NCBI GenBank assembly: GCA_947488155.1 | Contig: CANKYK010000001.1 | Span: forward strand, 372,001 to 436,000 | DNA from: an uncultured Erythrobacter sp. | GTDB lineage: Bacteria; Pseudomonadota; Alphaproteobacteria; Sphingomonadales; Sphingomonadaceae | Direction of reading: 5' to 3' | DNA length: 64,000 bases | In this document: piece after piece, positions 61,916 through 64,000 of the stretch | Layout: each line of letters opens with the position of its first letter | Numbering within the stretch: the stretch's first letter is position 1 | Notes under the pieces: generated by a model | Told to the model about the DNA's origin: nothing | Seen by the model: the letters and a program-made list of their open reading frames with translations, nothing else | Database searches by the model: none | Program-made: the position numbers and the translations under genes

Positions 61916-62466
61916 AGCTGGAAAGAGCAGCGCAAGGCGCTTGGATTTACAGAGCCCAAAACAGGCGTTTCAGGCGAGTAAAAGCCGGAATTCGGGGATT
62001 AAGAACCCCTCTTCAGGCATTAAACGCCCTGTTTGGTCGAATAACAGGAAAACCCCTCCCTCCCCACATAAACCACGGAAATTGCCCGATATTATCGATA
62101 TCGACGTTGGTAACCCCAGCGAATATCACCTGTTATTGGCCCAAAAGTGAGTGTTTTTCCCTGTTATTGCTCAATCAGGGCAAACCGAACCGACTGCATG
62201 GCCGCAAGAGACCGGACACTGAAATGGCCGCAAAACAGCCGGAAGAGACGCAAGTTTGGATGTGCCTGTTACGGCTTCACGCGAAGAAATCCGCCTGTTC
62301 CGCGGGCTTGTAAGGGCGCTGTTGAGCGGGAGACCGGTGCTAAAGATAGGTGGCGGAGAGGGTGGCTGCCTAACCCGCCTGTAAACCTATGATATTCTGG
62401 GAAACATATTGTCTTCAATATCGCCCCTTACCCCTTGCCTTACCCTAGAAAATGGCTCGATTTGTC
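61916..62466. other. Non-coding region with short dispersed repeats
   Basis: 551 bases between IS copy G and the retropepsin-like gene. Small open frames exist, but none has a start or composition that I would call coding. CCTGTTATT occurs at about 62129 and 62158 and as its complement near 62040. ACAGGCGTTT (about 61960) and AAACGCCCTGT (about 62024) form an inverted pair. This looks like a repeated intergenic family or an attachment region rather than genes. Confidence 0.45.
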
Positions 62467-62901
62467 TTAATCCGCCGATAAACATTCAAGCCGGAATTGG
62501 CCAAAATTTGGCTCGAAAATCATGCGAAAGGTTTTCAATGTGCCCATTCCAATGACAATGTCATAGTGGTTCATCCGCGGCAGTTCCGCTGCTTTGGCAT
62601 CGCGCACCTTATAGCGGCACAAGCCACCATCAGGCCGCAATAGATCAAATCCTACATCAACGCGGTAGGCTGCGGTTTGGACAATGCCAGCAGCCGTGTG
62701 ATTCTCGCCAAACTCGTGTGAAACCAAAGACAGGCGCTGGACGATGTCGGATGGAATCATGAAGTCGGTGCAGCCTGTATCGATCAAAGCCGTCAGCTCG
62801 ATGCCGCCCGCATTGTTCGCATCAAACCCACCAGAAGCGGCTAGCCGACATGAAACAATGGGCCGCTGGTCAACATAGGAGCCAGTCATATAGCCAATCA
62901 T
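62467..62901 (-). CDS. Retropepsin-like aspartic protease family protein
   Basis: 144 residues. The catalytic triplet ALIDTGCTDFMIP (Asp-Thr-Gly) near residue 40 and the later hydrophobic-Gly motif YDIVIGMGTLK near 116 fit single-domain, dimer-forming bacterial aspartic proteases. It starts 13 bases after the restriction enzyme stop, with AAGG upstream, so it is the last gene of that operon. Its function in a restriction-modification operon is unknown; it might process one of the other products or be an unrelated passenger. Confidence 0.72.
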   Translation of the reverse strand: MIGYMTGSYVDQRPIVSCRLAASGGFDANNAGGIELTALIDTGCTDFMIPSDIVQRLSLVSHEFGENHTAAGIVQTAAYRVDVGFDLLRPDGGLCRYKVRDAKAAELPRMNHYDIVIGMGTLKTFRMIFEPNFGQFRLECLSAD

Positions 62902-62914
62902 GATTCTAGCCCTT

Positions 62915-63652
62915 TTACAGTCGCGCCACTTCAGCCGCGATATGAGCAGCGAACGTGGTCACAAAGGTTTTCAGGCTAGTCAGCTCGGAAAGCTCGCAAA
63001 AATCGCCGTCATTCGCGGCTCCACGTTTTGAGGCCATCAACCCTGCCGATGTGTAGAGCTGTTCTTTAACAAGCCGCTGACACAGCAAGTCATATCGTTG
63101 AAGGTAAGACGCGCCGTCAAACTCGGGAAAAACATCAAAGTGCGGGGCTGCATTTTTCACCGCGCAACGCGATTTCGGCTCGTCCTCGACCATCATTAGC
63201 CAGCCCACAAAGGGCTTCGATTGGTTGCCAAAAGCGCCTTCCCTGTAAGCCGTCCATAGATCATGGGCGGTGCCAATCGCCTCTTCCGTGCGATTGTTGA
63301 AATTATTGCCAAACGAAGGGCCGACTTGGCTTTTCAATTCAAGTGCCGCGATTAACCGCCCGCGATGGACGACTAGAACGTCCCACTGTTTTGTAGGCCG
63401 GAAGTATCCGGGCAACGTAACAACAGATTTTTTCCGATGGATTGATGAAAGAGGCAGTCCGTTAGATTCGACCAAGTCCGCTAGCAGGCCTAGAAAGCCA
63501 TCCATATTCTTGCCAGCGGTAACGCCAGCGCGCCCGCCTTGGTCAATACGACCCGCTTCTTTTTGAGCTTCCATCGCCGCCGCCCGATTGCCCCAAAAGG
63601 CCATCGTCGCTTCACGCGCAGTTTCCTCGTAGTTCGCTAAGTCAAGCGCCAT
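62915..63652 (-). CDS. PaeR7I/XhoI-type restriction endonuclease
   Basis: 245 residues, the normal length for PaeR7I-type enzymes, which cut CTCGAG. Family features are [20 protein letters not shown] near the start, then the likely catalytic segment [20 protein letters not shown] (Asp ... Glu-x-Lys), followed by [20 protein letters not shown] and [11 protein letters not shown] start at ATG 63652, five bases after the methyltransferase stop; an earlier in-frame Met would overlap that gene. The specificity is by family resemblance. CTCGAG sites are present in this window, so a working methylase would be needed. Confidence 0.88.
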   Translation of the reverse strand: MALDLANYEETAREATMAFWGNRAAAMEAQKEAGRIDQGGRAGVTAGKNMDGFLGLLADLVESNGLPLSSIHRKKSVVTLPGYFRPTKQWDVLVVHRGRLIAALELKSQVGPSFGNNFNNRTEEAIGTAHDLWTAYREGAFGNQSKPFVGWLMMVEDEPKSRCAVKNAAPHFDVFPEFDGASYLQRYDLLCQRLVKEQLYTSAGLMASKRGAANDGDFCELSELTSLKTFVTTFAAHIAAEVARL

Positions 63653-63657
63653 GCTGC

Positions 63658-64000
63658 TTACAATTCCCCTGTTAAAATGGCCGTCTCGGCCTCTGTGAGC
63701 CGATAGAGCTTCGCCACGGCCTGGTTGCAACCTTTATAATCCAGGTCGGCGGCTGCACGGCTCAAATCGCTTCGCAGTTGGTCGCCAACGTCTTGCCAGC
63801 GGGGCAATCGAATACGCCGCAGATATTGAGCCTGAAACCGCAGGAAGCCGCCGCGCATCTTAGTTGAGTATGTCGCCACGAAAAGCCGCGCGATGCCAGA
63901 CAGCAAGACAGCCTGAAGCGCACGGATTTCCCATTCATCCGACACGATGAAATAGAGGTTATGGTGTGGGTATAGCTTGCCACCTTCAAAGACGATTTGA
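63658..64000 (-). CDS. Adenine-specific DNA methyltransferase, C-terminal part (5' end beyond window)
   Basis: 113 visible codons of a gene that enters from the right edge. [39 protein letters not shown] and [15 protein letters not shown] are the target-recognition end of gamma-type N6-adenine methylases linked to PaeR7I/XhoI-like enzymes. The SAM-binding and NPPY parts lie outside the window. It is followed after five bases by the endonuclease gene, so they form one operon with the methylase first. Confidence 0.82.
   Translation of the reverse strand, partial: QIVFEGGKLYPHHNLYFIVSDEWEIRALQAVLLSGIARLFVATYSTKMRGGFLRFQAQYLRRIRLPRWQDVGDQLRSDLSRAAADLDYKGCNQAVAKLYRLTEAETAILTGEL

Noticed and set aside
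61941..62392. Overlapping plus-strand frames of 68-81 codons after IS copy G
   Set aside because: Low-complexity products rich in Pro, Lys and Ser that follow the repeats of the region; no start signals.
62915..63652. Idea that CTCGAG avoidance would betray an active PaeR7I system
   Set aside because: CTCGAG sites are readily seen in the window (for example near 10460, 12886, 17468, 23683 and 61468), so there is no obvious avoidance; the sites could simply be methylated.

Overview
The window looks like accessory DNA of an alphaproteobacterium, most likely an order Sphingomonadales marine or aquatic heterotroph. The grounds are four large TonB-dependent receptors (two of the Xanthomonas/Caulobacter long type), moderately high GC with alphaproteobacterial codon use, and catabolic clusters typical of that order. 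These family assignments come from reading motifs and protein architecture; no database search was run. The region is cut into cassettes by seven IS6-family insertion sequences of about 820-840 bp (six with an intact transposase frame, one broken) plus several decayed IS fragments.

Region by region: (1) 0.4-17.9 kb is an alginate-utilisation island bracketed by two IS6 copies in the same orientation. A tight minus-strand operon runs PL6 alginate lyase, PL17 oligoalginate lyase, KdgF-like cupin, hexuronate MFS permease, DEH reductase (SDR) and KDG kinase. It is followed upstream by a FadR-type GntR regulator and two outer-membrane TonB receptors. A 9-base motif (ATACCAATT) lies upstream of all four transcription units and may be the regulator's half-site. 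(2) 17.9-18.8 kb is a second IS6 copy in tandem. (3) 18.9-23.2 kb holds small secreted or membrane proteins of unknown role and a two-gene unit: a 726-residue protein with a perfect MACPF signature followed by a LamG-fold lipoprotein. (4) 23.7-31.1 kb holds a MalT-like LuxR regulator, a hydantoinase-family/DUF917 gene pair and a TonB receptor. An identical 11-bp palindrome sits before the regulator and before the hydantoinase gene. (5) 31.3-32.9 kb has a frameshifted tyrosine integrase and an IS6 copy.

(6) 32.9-46.6 kb is a catabolic region: aldoxime dehydratase plus nitrilase with a divergent AraC regulator, then a plus-strand operon of TonB receptor, MBL-fold protein, AhpD-like protein, FAD hydroxylase, DUF2783 protein, VOC protein and FAH-family hydrolase, then a TetR gene divergent from a redoxin, SnoaL-like and Old Yellow Enzyme operon. 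(7) 46.8-48.6 kb has a VOC protein and a bicupin divergent from a TetR gene with a clear 9+9 inverted-repeat operator between them. (8) 48.7-52.5 kb is a scrap zone: a broken IS6, a degraded IS6, a frameshifted small gene, an Rhs N-terminal fragment and an alpha/beta hydrolase. (9) 52.5-61.1 kb is a second catabolic block: a PF10118 metal-dependent hydrolase, a large LAL/MalT-type regulator, a protein that matches styrene oxide isomerase at every catalytic position I know of, a 2Fe-2S ferredoxin that appears to start with ATT, an OmpW porin, and divergently an acyl-CoA ligase, a glutathione transferase and a HCCA-isomerase/DsbA-like protein clipped by the last IS6. (10) 62.5 kb to the end is a PaeR7I/XhoI-type restriction-modification system with a small retropepsin-like protein.

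How the parts may work together: alginate is imported by the two receptors, cut by PL6 and PL17, linearised by KdgF, reduced by the SDR and phosphorylated by KDG kinase; the final KDPG aldolase is not in the window. The second catabolic block reads as uptake of a hydrophobic compound (OmpW), epoxide formation or supply, isomerisation of the epoxide to an aldehyde, and thiol or CoA activation. The aldoxime/nitrile genes also lead to a carboxylic acid. Substrates of the 23-31 kb, 33-46 kb and 53-61 kb clusters are inferred, not proven.
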